Source: Liolophura sinensis (lineage: Eukaryota; Mollusca; Polyplacophora; Chitonida; Chitonidae). Taken from it: a DNA stretch of 64,000 nucleotides. Within the stretch, counting starts at the first letter, position 1. Each line of letters starts with the position of its first letter. The notes under the pieces were generated by a model. The model had not been told where the DNA came from. It saw only the letters and a program-made list of their open reading frames with translations, and made no database searches. The position numbers were made by a program, and so were the translations under genes. The stretch is from NCBI RefSeq assembly GCF_032854445.1, contig NC_088296.1:1118001-1182000 (forward strand). Reading direction: 5' to 3'. Below are positions 22,095-33,800 of the stretch, one piece after another.

Positions 22095-23125
22095 TTTTAC
22101 CTACTGCTTACGCCATGGTCCTAGGGGGCGTGTAAGTTGCTAATATTGACATTTACATGAAGAGTTAGAATAAAACCCTGACTGAGGTAACCTGACAAGA
22201 AGCCGTATTTCACCGCTTACGCGTGACCATTTGCCAGCTATCACAATGTCGTCGCTGCTCTGGTCTTACTCTCTGAGATGTACGTCTATCACATTGTCGT
22301 CGCCGCTCTGGTTTTACTCCTTATTCTGTACGTCTGTCATACTGTCGTCGCTGCTCTGGTTTTACTCTCTGCGCTGTACGTCTATCACACTGTCGTCGCT
22401 GCTCTGGTTTTACTCTCTTTGCTGCACGGCTATCACACTGTCGTCGCTGCTCTGGTTTTACTCCCCATGCTGTACGTCTATCACACTGTCGTCGCTGCTC
22501 TGGTTTTACTCTCTGTGCTGTACGTCTATCAGAATTTCGTCGTTGCTCTGGTTTTTCTCTCTGTGCTGTACGTCTACCACACTGTGGTCGCTGCTCTGGT
22601 TTTACTCCCCATGCTGTACGTCTATCACACTGTCGTCGCTGCTCTGGTTTTACTCTCTGTGCTGTACGTCTATCACACTGTCGTCGCTGCTCTGGTTTTA
22701 CTCCCCATGCTGTACGTCTATCACACTGTCGTCGCTGCTCTGGTTTTACTCTCTGTGCTGTACGTCTATCAGAATTTCGTCGCTGCTCTGGTTTTACTCC
22801 CCATGCTGTACGTCTATCACACTGTCGTTGCTGCTCTGGTTTTACTCTCTGTGCTGTACGTCTACCACACTGTGGTCGCTGCTCTGGTTTTACTCCCCAT
22901 GCTGTACGTCTATCACACTGTCGTCGCTGCTCTGGTTTTACTCTCTGTGCTGTACGTCTATCACACTGTCGTCGCTGCTCTGGTTTTACTACCCATGCTG
23001 TACGTCTATCACACTGTGGTTGCTGCTCTGGTTTTACTCTCTGTGCTGTACGTCTATCACACTGCCTTCGCCGCTCTGGTTTTACTCATTATTTTGTACG
23101 TCTTTAATTATATTATAATATAGTC
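22095..23125 (+). repeat. Dispersed element expanded to a 48-bp minisatellite, about 18 copies
   Basis: Flanks match the single-core copy at 21490-21690. From about 22240 the core 'gtacgtctatcacactgtcg' + 'tcgctgctctggttttactc' + 'tctgtgct' repeats about 18 times, mostly alternating between 'ctctgtgct' and 'cccatgct' ends, a two-unit higher-order pattern. Two overlapping frames are open for 281 and 295 codons and would encode 16-residue hydrophobic repeats (YVYHTVVAALVLLSVL or LSSLLWFYSLCCTSIT). The location in an intron, and identity to a non-coding dispersed element, argue against a gene. Confidence 0.9.
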
Positions 23126-24125
23126 GTTTATATTCTATACATTCAGGTTTTCCCCAAACGTTTGTCTTAAAGTTGTTCTTTTTGTAGATTATTTCGAGTA
23201 TGATGTGATTTTTGCCTGTGCCGCCACTCCTTTTTTTTTTGTATTTCCTGAAAAGATTATTAAAAAGCTTTCATGATAATCTTTGCAGGACTTTAAAATC
23301 AGGTGTGAGAAAAGTTATGTCTGATGACTAACAAAGCTAACTTTTATAACAATATGACCATATACTGTGATTGTCACTAACCGGAAATGTTCCCCGCCAT
23401 GACAGCACACCACACACGTGCTCTCGCGCGAGCTTGACAACATCAACAGCACGTGCTGCCAATGAGGTTGAAATACATTCGTTGTAAATACTAGTAAGCC
23501 GTGTTTGTTATAACAATGAGCGGCGACATTTATCTTCAGACAAGGCTTATATATACTCGTTGGAAATTATAGATTTGATTTTATTAGCTGGTCAGTGATA
23601 TTTAACTCCATGTATCTTAACGATGCTTTAAAATTAGATTACACACAATATCAATAATACGCGAGTTGTACATATCGTATACACATATAAAATATATTTT
23701 TGACGTGACAATAAAAACAATAGGGTAGATTTAGAATCGAATTTTTTTGTTGCTGAAGGCAAAAAAAGTCCTATTCTGAAAACAATAATCTGTTGTCTGA
23801 GTGATGCTAGAATGTATTCTGTTATTCAAGCCGATTATTCGGTTAAATATAGCACACCTATTCTATTAATTCAACATAAAGTCTATATCAGACTAACAGG
23901 ATATTTTCTTGAATATGTCACATTGTTATGTTATAACAACGAAAAAACATATTCAAGCATCGCTCAGACAACAGACTTTCTGTTCATATCAACCGATTAT
24001 TTTTTTTTGAGTATGTAATGTTACCTTTGTCAAAAATTGTTGGGCAGCTTTTGCTGACATTAAATGACCTGTTAATTAGCCGTGTGGAATGTTAGTATGA
24101 ATGACATCAGCATAAGTTCCATCCT
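23126..24125. other. Unique intronic DNA
   Basis: AT-rich sequence without recognisable coding or mobile features apart from the short diverged repeat at 23790-23950 mentioned under the intron. Confidence 0.5.
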
Positions 24126-24129
24126 AACT

Positions 24130-24265
24130 CAGAATGGTAATATAACCTGAAACACACAGCATAGAGCTAGGGTAAAACTTGGGCAGCCACGACAGTGTGA
24201 TGATTGGCAAATGGTAACACGTAACCGGTGAAGTTCGTCCACCAGCCAAATTCCCGAAATCCAGA
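24130..24265 (-). repeat. Inverted copy of the dispersed element
   Basis: On the minus strand: 'aacttcaccggttacgtgtt', 'accatttgccaatcatcaca', 'ctgtcgtggctgcccaagtt', 'ttaccctagctctatgctgt', parallel to the start and first core unit of the 22095 element. It contains one core unit only. Confidence 0.65.
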
Positions 24266-24738
24266 CGCTAGCTTGACCCGTACAAGATGTGTACGAGACA
24301 AAATATAGCATGGCCTTAATGTTCACCAGGAATGACTTAAATGGCATGGAATAATGAGTTAAAAAGGAAAGGAGGTCGTATGTATGGGGGGGGGGGAACA
24401 CATTGGTGATATTTTCCTTCCTAACGAATCACATTTCTATCAGATCTTTAAAATAGTGTTAAATAGGTATTAGTGAATAAAAATGAAATGCGAATAGATG
24501 AAAAAAATCATTGAAAGAGGACGAAAATTATATCACTTCAAAATATAAAAGAAAAGAATAAAGACTGTTAAAAAAAAGGCTCAAGATTATAATCTAACAG
24601 AAACATCACTACTAGACAAATCTATGTCCGAGAACGGGAAGGTAGGGTGTGGCGGTTGTGGCTGATAAACTGGTCCCTTCTCCCCGCAAAATGAGCCCAC
24701 GAATGTCCAAACATGTTCAACCAATGACGAAAAAAATG

Positions 24739-24747
24739 TATAAAAGG
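24739..24747 (+). promoter_or_regulatory. TATAAAAGG motif inside the intron
   Basis: A consensus TATA box 118 nt upstream of the exon 2 acceptor. A transcript starting about 30 nt downstream would lack the exon 1 signal peptide, and the first in-frame ATG would be inside exon 2 near 24922. It may be chance or an alternative promoter. Confidence 0.3.
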
Positions 24748-24864
24748 AAAAATTTTTTTTTCATTTTTTGGCAAGAGTTATTTTTGGCATTACCCGTAGA
24801 ACCATAGTCTTCGTTTTAGCATATCTCTTCACGTGTCATATAACTTGCTTGCTTCTCTGCACAG

Positions 24865-26015
24865 TGATCTGCCTGCTGGTGACGGTCGAGACGTCCTCTT
24901 CCGAGAGCTGGGATGATGACGGGATGCACGAGTCCAGCGACGACACGCCTAGACCGTCCATGAGCAGCCGAGGGTCGAGGCGAGACGGCATGCACGGTCG
25001 CGACGGTATGCATCATGGCGACGACGGTATGCACCGAAGCGACGACGGCATGCATCATGGCGACGACGGAATGCACCGAAGCGACCGCGGCATGCACGGC
25101 CGCGATGACAGAATGCACGGCCGCCGCGGCAGCTCGCCGGACTACACGCCATGGTGGATCAGACGTCGCTCCTCGAGGCCTTTCCATCCGGGGATGTCCA
25201 GTCGCCCGTTCCATCCGTTCTTCCCTCGTTCTTGGGGCAGCTACCCGTCCATGCGTCGCTCATCTTCATTCCCCTGGGGCATGGGCTCGTGGGGCTCGCG
25301 TCGATCACCGTTCTTCCCTCATCACTCCGACAGCTCCCGCGAAGGCGGTTACTCTAGCCTCCTCAGCCTGCGAGCACCGGAGTCTCTAGACGACCAGGGT
25401 CGGAGGGACTCCCTCCTGAATTCTCGATCGGACTCTTCTTCCTGGGGCCGCGGATGGAGCGACAGAACCTGGGGAATCCCTTCTTGGCGCGACTCCTGGG
25501 GAATGGACTGGTCGTCGCGTGACCGCAGCTGGAATCGCCCGTTCTGGTGGGACGACTCAAACTTCTGGCGTGTCGGGACTCCCGGGTGGCGACGCTCCTC
25601 CGGCTGGCGCGACGACGACTCTTGGTCTCGCAGCCGTTCATTGTTCTTCCCGTGGCGGTCGTCGCGCGATCCTTGGAGCTCGGGTGGACGCTCCTGGAAC
25701 CGCTGGGACGATGACTTCGACGGCTTCTCTAGTCGCGAGAACGACGGTGATTCCGACGACTGGTGGTCCAGGTCAAGGTCCCGTGGGTGGGTCAGACCCA
25801 GCCCCTGGGGGAGATCTTGGGGATCTTCCTACCAGCATTACGACGACAGCGTCGAAGACCGGAACGCCTTTTACGATCCGTTCAGCTGGCTGTTCGGGCC
25901 TCAGCTAGTGAGCGGACCGGGTGTGAGCCCTCTCACGGCGCCCACTGTCACGCCTGTTACCCCGGGTCCTTCCCTTTCAAGCTCAGAGTCGCCCTCCATG
26001 GACGACCCCAAGTAA
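24865..26015 (+). CDS. Secreted Met-His/Trp-rich protein, exon 2 with stop
   Basis: 1151 nt from acceptor 'cttgcttctctgcacag' to TAA; with exon 1 the protein has 398 residues. After the signal peptide and an acidic Ser/Asp stretch, residues ~57-103 hold seven Met-His repeats of a G-M-H-(R/H)-(S/G)-D-D type, mostly exact heptads. Then come two RPFHP motifs, and from ~107 to ~370 a low-complexity body rich in Trp, Ser, Arg, Asp, Gly and Phe (WGSRRSPFF, SRDRSWNRPFWWDD, RSWNRWDDDFDG). The C-terminus is Pro/Thr/Ser-rich (PLTAPTVTPVTPGPSLSSSE). No cysteine remains in the mature protein by eye. The exon is much richer in G+C than its intron. Composition fits an extracellular matrix, shell-matrix or adhesive protein, and the Met-His cluster could bind metal; these are inferences, and no family is recognised. 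Confidence 0.82.
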
Positions 26016-26313
26016 CCTTCCGCACACACCCCCCCAAAATGTCGGTCATGTTTGAAACCTTTATGTTGGGACGGAGAATTACACGGGGGCTGCGTTATTC
26101 AGGCAGACGATTTTTGGATTGCTGTGGACGAAATACCGACGTATACTGCATGCTTTAGCGGCTTAGCCTGTTTGACGGAGGGAACGGTGTTGCTTAGCTT
26201 CTCTGAAGGAGTGTCTATCGCTGGTTAGCTTTTGTGAAGTAGGGTCCACCGCGTTTTAGCTTGGTTAATGGAGGATACAGAAACACATCTATCTATGCAA
26301 TGAACATACATAT

Positions 26314-26319
26314 AATAAA
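26314..26319 (+). terminator. AATAAA poly(A) signal of the secreted-protein gene
   Basis: AATAAA in 'catataataaaaacat', about 300 nt after the stop. It is the first perfect signal downstream. Confidence 0.55.
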
Positions 26320-26602
26320 AACATATAATCAATCAGAATGTGGGTAATGAAAACATCCGTGTAAAAATACTCTCCTTTAGCTATTATTCTGGGTTTGTAC
26401 AATAACACTCGATGACATAATCTGAAGCTTTTGTATACAGTACAATAATCACAAGAGATAAATAATCTACTTAATGCACTTAGCCCGCGATTTTGTATCC
26501 CGAATGTTTGTCTCTTCTATTTCGGTTTTAAGGGAGATAATTGTGTTGGGTAAAAACCTCTGACAAAGACCAAGGTACCAGTTGGGCAGAAAAAGTCTTA
26601 CC

Positions 26603-27106
26603 ATGACCATGAGTTAACTTCTAAACTGTTATCTGTTTGACCATTGTTGCTATGTTGAGCCAAGATGAAGAATGCCAGCTGTTTAAATTGATCACCCAGG
26701 AATACGCCGCTGTGTGTCTGCAGCGAAACCAGCAGGTTCTGGGTCATTTCCAGGTAGCGGAACTCTAAAGGCGGACTAAAATGGGAGATGACAGTGCCAG
26801 GAGAAAATGTGAGGACGAAGCGGAACTCTAGAGGCGAACGAACACGGGCGATGACAGTGTGAGGAGAAAATGTGAGGACGAAGCGGAGCTCTAAAGGCGG
26901 ACGAACACGGGAGATGACAGTGTGAGGAGAAAATATGAGGACGACGCGGGACTTCAGTCCAGTTTCAAAGAGTTTTGGTTGTAAACAAAAATCTCCAGGC
27001 TTGACCAAAACGCTACGGGTTATTGTAGAGAGAAATATATATGTAACGCTCATCCACATTAAGAAGGATGAGAGGTCCTGGCAGACGTGGTAGAGAGCTT
27101 GCATGA
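26603..27106 (-). CDS. Possible minus-strand exon with 21-residue repeats (hypothetical)
   Basis: A minus-strand frame opens at an ATG near 27104 (MQALYHVCQDLSSFLMWMSV) and stays open for about 168 codons. Its central part holds three 21-residue repeats of the type FVLTFSPHTVIARVRSPLEF, encoded by a 63-bp tandem at about 26755-26950. The frame's TAA lies inside a good donor-like ATG|gtaaga, so it may be an exon that continues downstream rather than a complete gene. No family is recognised, and the repeats may themselves explain the open frame. Confidence 0.28.
26755..26950. repeat. 63-bp tandem repeat, 3 copies
   Basis: Three copies of a unit containing 'gcggaactctaaaggcggac' and 'gatgacagtgtgaggagaaa' + 'atgtgaggacgaa'. 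The period of 21 codons underlies the peptide repeat noted on the minus strand. Confidence 0.85.
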
Positions 27107-27514
27107 CCAACTTTTGACAGCCATATTGTGGCCATGACCTTATAATAACGTCCCGCCTTTTCCTGTTAAGATATTTATGATTAATCAGGTTTAATAAATC
27201 TTTTTATTTTGGATAAAAATATGCTCTTTAGATCTTTGTTGTTCTTTTTCGCTCACATGAAAGTCTGATAACTTGACTTCAGAGTTATTTGACATGAACG
27301 AACCAGAAGGATGGCGTCACATTATCCTCCTGCCTATCGCAGAAAGTGCAGAGAAACGCGGCTTTCTAAGCTAATTCCCCCTCACATTATTTTATTTACG
27401 CCTACAGATACGCGTAATCTTCTGTATATTCTTTTGAAAGATGCAGTTTAAAAATGAGTGAACAGGCTCACGTGCGAAAAGCAATAACTCTATCACCGGC
27501 CTCCTGCCGCGACG

Positions 27515-27780
27515 TTCCGACAAATCTGACGCGAGGTTCCATCAAAGCTGACGCGATGTTACACCAAACATGACGCAAGGTTACGCCAAAAATGACGCGG
27601 GGCTCCCCCAAAGATGACGCGAGGTTACGCCAAGATGACGCAAGATTACGCCAAAGATGAGGTAACGTTACCCCAAAAATAACACGACGCCCCCCCCCCC
27701 CAAAGATCACGCGATATTGCACGAAATATGACGCGAGGCTACGCCAAATATGACGCCAGGTTACGCCAAGGATTACGCTA
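27515..27780. repeat. Short-period repeat 'gacgcgaggttacgccaaa'
   Basis: About ten degenerate copies, 22-27 bp apart, of 'atgacgcgaggttacgccaa', interrupted by a 12-base C run near 27690. Unit length varies because of indels. Confidence 0.8.
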
Positions 27781-27827
27781 CACGCACCTAGATGGCGAGT
27801 AATATCGACGTACTGACTGGTGTTTAA

Positions 27828-28100
27828 TTATTTATTTATTTATTTATTTGATTGGTGTTTTACGCCGTACTCAAGAATATTTCACTTATACGACGGCGGC
27901 CAGCATTATGGTGGGTGGAAACCGGGCACAGCCCGGGGGAAACCCACGACCATCCGCAGGTTGCTGGCAGACCTTCCCACTTACAGCCGGAGAGGAAGCC
28001 AGCATGAGCTGGGCTTGAACTCACAGCGACCGCATTGGTGAGAGGCTCCTGGGTCATTACGCTGCGCTAGCGCGCTAACCGACTGAGCCACGGAGGCCCC
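27828..28100 (-). repeat. Full-length tRNA-headed SINE, inverted
   Basis: Read on the minus strand: tRNA-like head 'ggggcctccgtggctcagtc' + 'ggttagcgcgctagcgcagc' (A box), then 'gtgagttcaagcccagctca' (B-box-like GTTCAAGCC), body 'ctgcggatggtcgtgggttt' and 'gccgccgtcgtataagtgaa', 3' end 'atattcttgagtacggcgta' and an (AAAT)n tail. This is the reference copy for the truncated elements elsewhere in the window. Confidence 0.92.
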
Positions 28101-28215
28101 TTCAATTATTTAAGCCGTATTCAAGAATATTTCACGATGGCGATCAGTTTTCCCGGGTGGAGAAACCCGAAGTGCTCGCGGAGAATATATACTCTACGAC
28201 CGCTATTTGCCAATT
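28101..28215 (-). repeat. Diverged partial SINE, inverted
   Basis: Directly adjoins the previous copy: 'ttaagccgtattcaagaata' + 'tttcacgatggcgatcagtt' + 'ttcccgggtggagaaacccg'. An older copy next to, or beneath, the full-length insertion. Confidence 0.7.
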
Positions 28216-28740
28216 AACTGGGGAACTTTTCCCGCATATTCGCAGGACCAGCCGCTGCCTCGTTTGGCACCTCGCACTGAAATGTTATACAGGATTGGTT
28301 GGCCCGGGGTCAGTTTAATGTGACTGGTAATCTCTGATGTCTTCGGCATGATGCTTCAGTGGCGTGGGTATGTTCGACTAAATAAAAAGGTGGATTTTTT
28401 ATTCGATATATTTTCCATTTTTTTAAATTTTTTTGAATCAGTGTCCTGTGGCACCAAAAAAAAACAAAAAAAAAAACAAAAAAACTCAAGTTGCCTTACC
28501 GCGTAGTTTCTTTGAAATAATTGGACGGACATATGAACCCGAGTCTACCTAATATAAATTGGCCATTGACAAATTCTTCAGGGAATCTTTCCATGGCTTT
28601 GCACCCTAACAATTAGCATCTTATAATGCATCGATCTCAAAATATCTTCTGGCCAAAAATCCTCCTGGTACTTGACATGACCGATAAACAAGTAAATTTC
28701 GGTTTAAAACATCATTACGCCTTACATGAATTACATGTCG
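28216..28740. other. AT-rich DNA without genes
   Basis: Includes 'gtctgatgtcttcggcatga'-like remnant of the other SINE family near 28310-28360 and A-rich runs near 28455-28485. No coding features are supported. Confidence 0.45.
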
Positions 28741-28744
28741 CTTA

Positions 28745-28898
28745 TCGCCACGAAGGCCACACATGGGAAGGTCTGTCACCGATCTTCGGACGGTCGCGCG
28801 TTTTCCTGGGGTTCTGAAAGGTTTCCTGGCCGCCGTCGTATAAGTGAACTATTCTTGAGTTCGGCGTAAAACACCAATCAAATAAATAAATAGATAAA
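28745..28898 (+). repeat. SINE copy, sense
   Basis: 'cacacatgggaaggtctgtc', 'cggccgtcgtataagtgaac'-like 3' domain ('gccgccgtcgtataagtgaa') and 'ggcgtaaaacaccaatcaaa' followed by TAAATAAATAG. Head missing. Confidence 0.85.
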
Positions 28899-29035
28899 TC
28901 AAGAAGCAATGCAGCGAAAAAAACAGAAAAAAAGAATCATTGCTGTTAATAGCGATATATATTCCGATGATTATAGATCCGATCACAATGTGTAAGGGCA
29001 CTTTACGTATCAGAAGACGGGGAGCAGATATTACA

Positions 29036-29088
29036 TGAGAACAGCAGATATTACATGAGAACAGCAGATATTACATGAGAACAGCACG
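29036..29088. repeat. 20-bp tandem repeat, nearly 3 copies
   Basis: 'agcagatattacatgagaac' repeated without change, ending in 'agcacgagg'. Confidence 0.85.
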
Positions 29089-29714
29089 AGGTCTAGAACA
29101 TCGTATACAAGTCGTTCAACTCCCAAACCGTTTACAGTGTCCACTCCTACAGGAAAGCAAAGCAAACACTAAAATGAAGAATGTATCAGATTTGAAGACC
29201 ATCAAACACTGTCCCCAAAATAATCATATATATTTGTTTTAGAACGTTTCCAACACAGCAAGATGTCTTTCTACTCAGCAGGCATCAGTGATACCTTAAT
29301 CCATATTCACATTTTGCGCTTCATATAATTCGTTTCAAGGTCCCATCTGAGAATGCATTCATAGCTTTCTAGGTCTATACATATTTCATACAGAAATCTA
29401 GCAGCCTGTGTTGGTGTTCTAAATAGCAAAACGTGATGTCACTGGTGACCATATGGTCAGAAAGTGCCACCATACAAGCCACAGTGTTACATGCACTTTA
29501 CTTAGTAGCAAAAAAACAAGAAAAACAACAAGCAAACAAAATTTATCTGTTTTCATGGACAGTATTAAATATTCCTTCATCTGACAAATACCTAATGTTT
29601 TTGTTCTCTTTTTTTTGCCTTAAGATTTCATTCTCGTATATGTAAATATGTAGACTTTCACACATAGTTCCACATAAAACAATTTAAAGCAAAACATAGG
29701 GCCCCAGAGTTTTG

Positions 29715-30010
29715 GTTGTAAACAAGAGTTTCACAAAGTTTCACAAAGAACTCAAGATGTTCATACAAAACCCAAGAGTTTCACACAGAACCAAAGACTT
29801 TTGCAGAGAACCCAAGAGTTTCACACAGGACGCTAGAAATTCACACAGAACCTCTGAATTCCACACAGGCCCATACAGTTTCACACAGGACCCAAAGTAT
29901 CACACAGAACCCAGAGAGTCAAGCAAAACTCCACGGTTTCACGAAGAAATCCAGAATTTCACAGTTTCACATAGAGCCTCAGAGTTTCACATAGTACACT
30001 AGCATTGCAC
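29715..30010. repeat. ~25-bp degenerate minisatellite
   Basis: About eleven copies of a 'cacacagaacccaagagttt' motif with spacing variation. The plus-strand frame through it is repeat-driven. Confidence 0.8.
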
Positions 30011-30056
30011 ATATAAGGCAGGCTATTGTGAATTGGTATTTCACTGCCGTCTTGGT

Positions 30057-30278
30057 GGCTTACAGGGCTTTGAAACACTCAGTAGAAACCATATTCACTT
30101 TGACCTTCATGATTTACAGGGCTTGGAGACACTCAGTAGAAACCATATTCACTTTGAACTTCATGATTTACAGTGCTTTGAAACACTCAGTAGAAACCAT
30201 ATTCACTTTGACTATCATGATTTACAGTGCTTTGAAACACTCAGTAGAAACCATATTCACTTTGACCTTCATATATAT
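30057..30278. repeat. 54-bp minisatellite, 4 copies
   Basis: 'acagggctttgaaacactca' + 'gtagaaaccatattcacttt' + 'gaccttcatgattt' four times. The period of 18 codons leaves two plus-strand frames open for 91 codons. Confidence 0.92.
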
Positions 30279-30334
30279 AGTGTACACAAATCCTCAAACG
30301 TGATATGATGTGCAGGGTTGCAAGGTAAATCATA

Positions 30335-30718
30335 ACGTGTGGAAATGTACAACTCATCACACATGGAAATGTACACATCATCACATGTGGAAATGTACAA
30401 ATCATCACACGTGGGAATGTACAAATCACCATGCGTGGGAATGTACAAATCATCACACGTGGGAATGTATAAATCACCATGTGTGGGAATGTACAAATCA
30501 TCACACGTGAGAATGTACAAATCATCACATGTGGAAATGTACAAATCATCACACGTGGGAATGTACAAATCATCACATGTGTGAGTGTACAAATCATCAT
30601 GTGGGAATGTACAAATCATCACATGTGGAAATGTACAAAACATCACACGTGTGAGTGTGCAAATCATCACGTGGGAATGTAAACCATCACATGTGGAAAT
30701 GTACAAAACATCACATGC
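30335..30718. repeat. 24-bp minisatellite with E-box-like core, about 16 copies
   Basis: 'atcatcacacgtgggaatgt' + 'acaa' alternating with 'cacatgtggaaatg'. Most units contain CACGTG or CATGTG, so the array is a cluster of CANNTG E-box sequences. Open frames on both strands are repeat artefacts. Confidence 0.92.
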
Positions 30719-30809
30719 CGGACTACTTCTAAATCATCATGGGTAACACGTACACTGTATGTGTATCATCACAGATTGGCCTACACCAAAGCCGAGCATG
30801 TTATTATGA

Positions 30810-33800
30810 AGACGATGAGAGCATAGGCAGGTACACGGGAATCTAACCACATACATGTCTGTATTTATTTACCTGGCTTAAATTTGTTACTGCACTCACT
30901 GTTATCTAAGACGATGAGAGCATAGGTAGGTACGCATGTGAATCTAAACACATATATGTCTGTATTTATTTACCTGGCTTATATTTGTTACTGCACTCAC
31001 TGTTATCCAAGACGATGAGAGCATAGGCAGGTACACGTGAACCTAACCACATACATGTCTGTATTTGTTTACCTGGCTTATATTTGTTATTGCACTCACT
31101 GTTATCTAAGACGATGAGAGCATAGGCAGGTACACGTGAACCTAACCACATACATGTCTGTATTTGTTTACCTGGCTTATATTTCTTACTGCACTCAATG
31201 TTATCTAAGATGATGAGAGCATAGGCAGGTACACGTGAATCTAACCACATACATGTCCGCATTTATTTACCTGGCTTATATTTCTTACTGCACTCAATGT
31301 TATCTAAGATGATGAGAGCATAGGTAGGTATGCATGTGAATCTAAACACATATATGTCTGTATTTATTTACCTGGCTTATATTTCTTACTGCACTCACTG
31401 TTATCTAAGATGATGAGAGCATAGGTAGGTACGCATGTGAATCTAATCACATATATGTCTGTATTTATTTACCTGGCTTATATTTCTTACTGCACTCACT
31501 GTTATCTAAGACGATGAGAGCATAGGTAGGTATGCATGTGAATCTAAACACATATATGTCTGTATTTATTTACCTGGCTTATATTTGTTACTGCACTCAC
31601 TGTTATCTAAGACGATGAGAGCATAGGTAGGTACGCACATGAATCTAACCACATACATGTCTGTATTTATTTACCTGGCTTATATTTGTTATTGCACTCA
31701 CTGTTATCTAAGATGATGAGAGCATAGGTAGGTACGCACATGAATCTAACCACATACATGTCTGTATTTATTTACCTGGCTTATATTTGTTACTGCACTC
31801 ACTGTTATCTAAGATGATGAGAGCATAGGCAGGTACACGTGAATCTAACCACATACATGTCTGTATTTATTTACCTGGCTTATATTTGTTACTGCACTCA
31901 CTGTTATCTAAGATGATGAGAGCATAGGTAGGTACGCACATGAATCTAAACACATATATGTCTGTATTTATTTACCTGGCTTATATTTGTTACTGCACTC
32001 AATGTTATCTAAGACGATGAGAGCATAGGTAGGTACGCACATGAACCTAACCACATACATGTCTGTATTTATTTACCTGGCTTATATTTGTTACTGCACT
32101 CACTGTTATCTAAGATGATGAGAGCATAGGTAGGTACGCACATGAATCTAACCACATACATGTCTGTATTTATTTACCTGGCTTATATTTGTTACTGCAC
32201 TCAATGTTATCTAAGATGATGAGAGCATAGGTAGGTACACATGAATCTAAACACATATATGTCTGTATTTATTTACCTGGCTTATATTTGTTACTGCACT
32301 CACTGTTATCTAAGACGATGAGAGCATAGGTAGGTACGCACATGAATCTAACCACATACATGTCTGTATTTATTTACCTGGCTTATATTTGTTACTGCAC
32401 TCAATGTTATCTAAGATGATGAGAGCATAGGTAGGTACGCACATGAATCTAACCACATACATGTCTGTATTTATTTACCTGGCTTATATTTGTTACTGCA
32501 CTCAATGTTATCTAAGATGATGAGAGCATAGGTAGGTACGCACATGAATCTAACCACATACATGTCTGCATTTATTTACCTGGCTTATATTTGTTATTGC
32601 ACTCACTGTTATCTAAGACGATGAGAGCATAGGTAGGTACGAACGTGAACCTAACCACATACATGTCTGTATTTATTTACCTGGCTTATATTTGTTACTG
32701 CACTCAATGTTATCTAAGATGATGAGAGCATAGGTAGGTACACATGAATCTAACCACATACATGTCTGTATTTATTTACCTGGCTTATATTTGTTACTGC
32801 ACTCACTGTTATCTAAGATGATGAGAGCATAGGTAGGTACGCACATGAATCTAACCACATACATGTCTGTATTTATTTACCTGGCTTATATTTGTTACTG
32901 CACTCACTGTTATCTAAGACGATGAGAGCATAGGTAGGTACGCACATGAATCTAACCACATACATGTCTGTATTTATTTACCTGGCTTATATTTGTTACT
33001 GCACTCACTGTTATCTAAGATGATGAGAGCATAGGCAGGTACACGTGAATCTAACCACATACGTGTCTGTATTTGTTTACCTGGCTTATATTTGTTACTG
33101 CACTCAATGTTATCTAAGATGATGAGAGCATAGGTAGGTACGCACATGAATCTAACCACATACATGTCTGTATTTATTTACCTGGCTTATATTTCTTACT
33201 GCACTCACTGTTATCTAAGACGATGAGAGCATAGGTAGGTACACGTGAATCTAACCACATACATGTCTGTATTTATTTACCTGGCTTATATTTGTTACTG
33301 CACTCACTGTTATCTAAGACGATGAGAGCATAGGTAGGTACGAACGTGAACCTAACCACATATATGTCTGTATTTATTTACCTGGCTTATATTTGTTACT
33401 TCACTCACTGTTATCTAAGACGATGAGAGCATAGGCAGGTACACGTGAATCTAACCACATATATGTCTGTATTTATTTACCTGGCTTATATTTGTTACTG
33501 CACTCACTGTTATCTAAGACGATGAGAGCATAGGTAGGTACACGTGAATCTAACCACATATATGTCTGTATTTATTTACCTGGCTTATATTTGTTACTGC
33601 ACTCACTGTTACCTAAGATGATGAGAGCATAGGTAGGTACACGTGAATCTAACCACATATATGTCTGTATTTATTTACCTGGCTTATATTTGTTACTGCA
33701 CTCACTGTTATCTAAGACGATGAGAGCATAGGCAGGTACACGTGAATCTAACCACATATATGTCTGTATTTATTTACCTGGCTTATATTTCTTACTGCAC

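Noticed and set aside
22231-23123. Two overlapping plus-strand frames of 295 and 281 codons, hydrophobic, as a membrane protein
   Set aside because: Both are the 48-bp array in different frames, and the same core occurs once in non-coding copies of the element nearby.
24768-24864. Extending the secreted protein upstream of 24865 with an N-terminus reading through to 24768
   Set aside because: The frame has no ATG there (opens at TTG), and it runs through a pyrimidine tract and acceptor 'cttctctgcacag'; exon 1 at 19179 gives a better signal peptide.
24816-25214. Minus-strand 132-codon Ala/Val/His-rich frame opposite exon 2
   Set aside because: Mirror of the Met-His heptad coding sequence on the other strand; no own signals.
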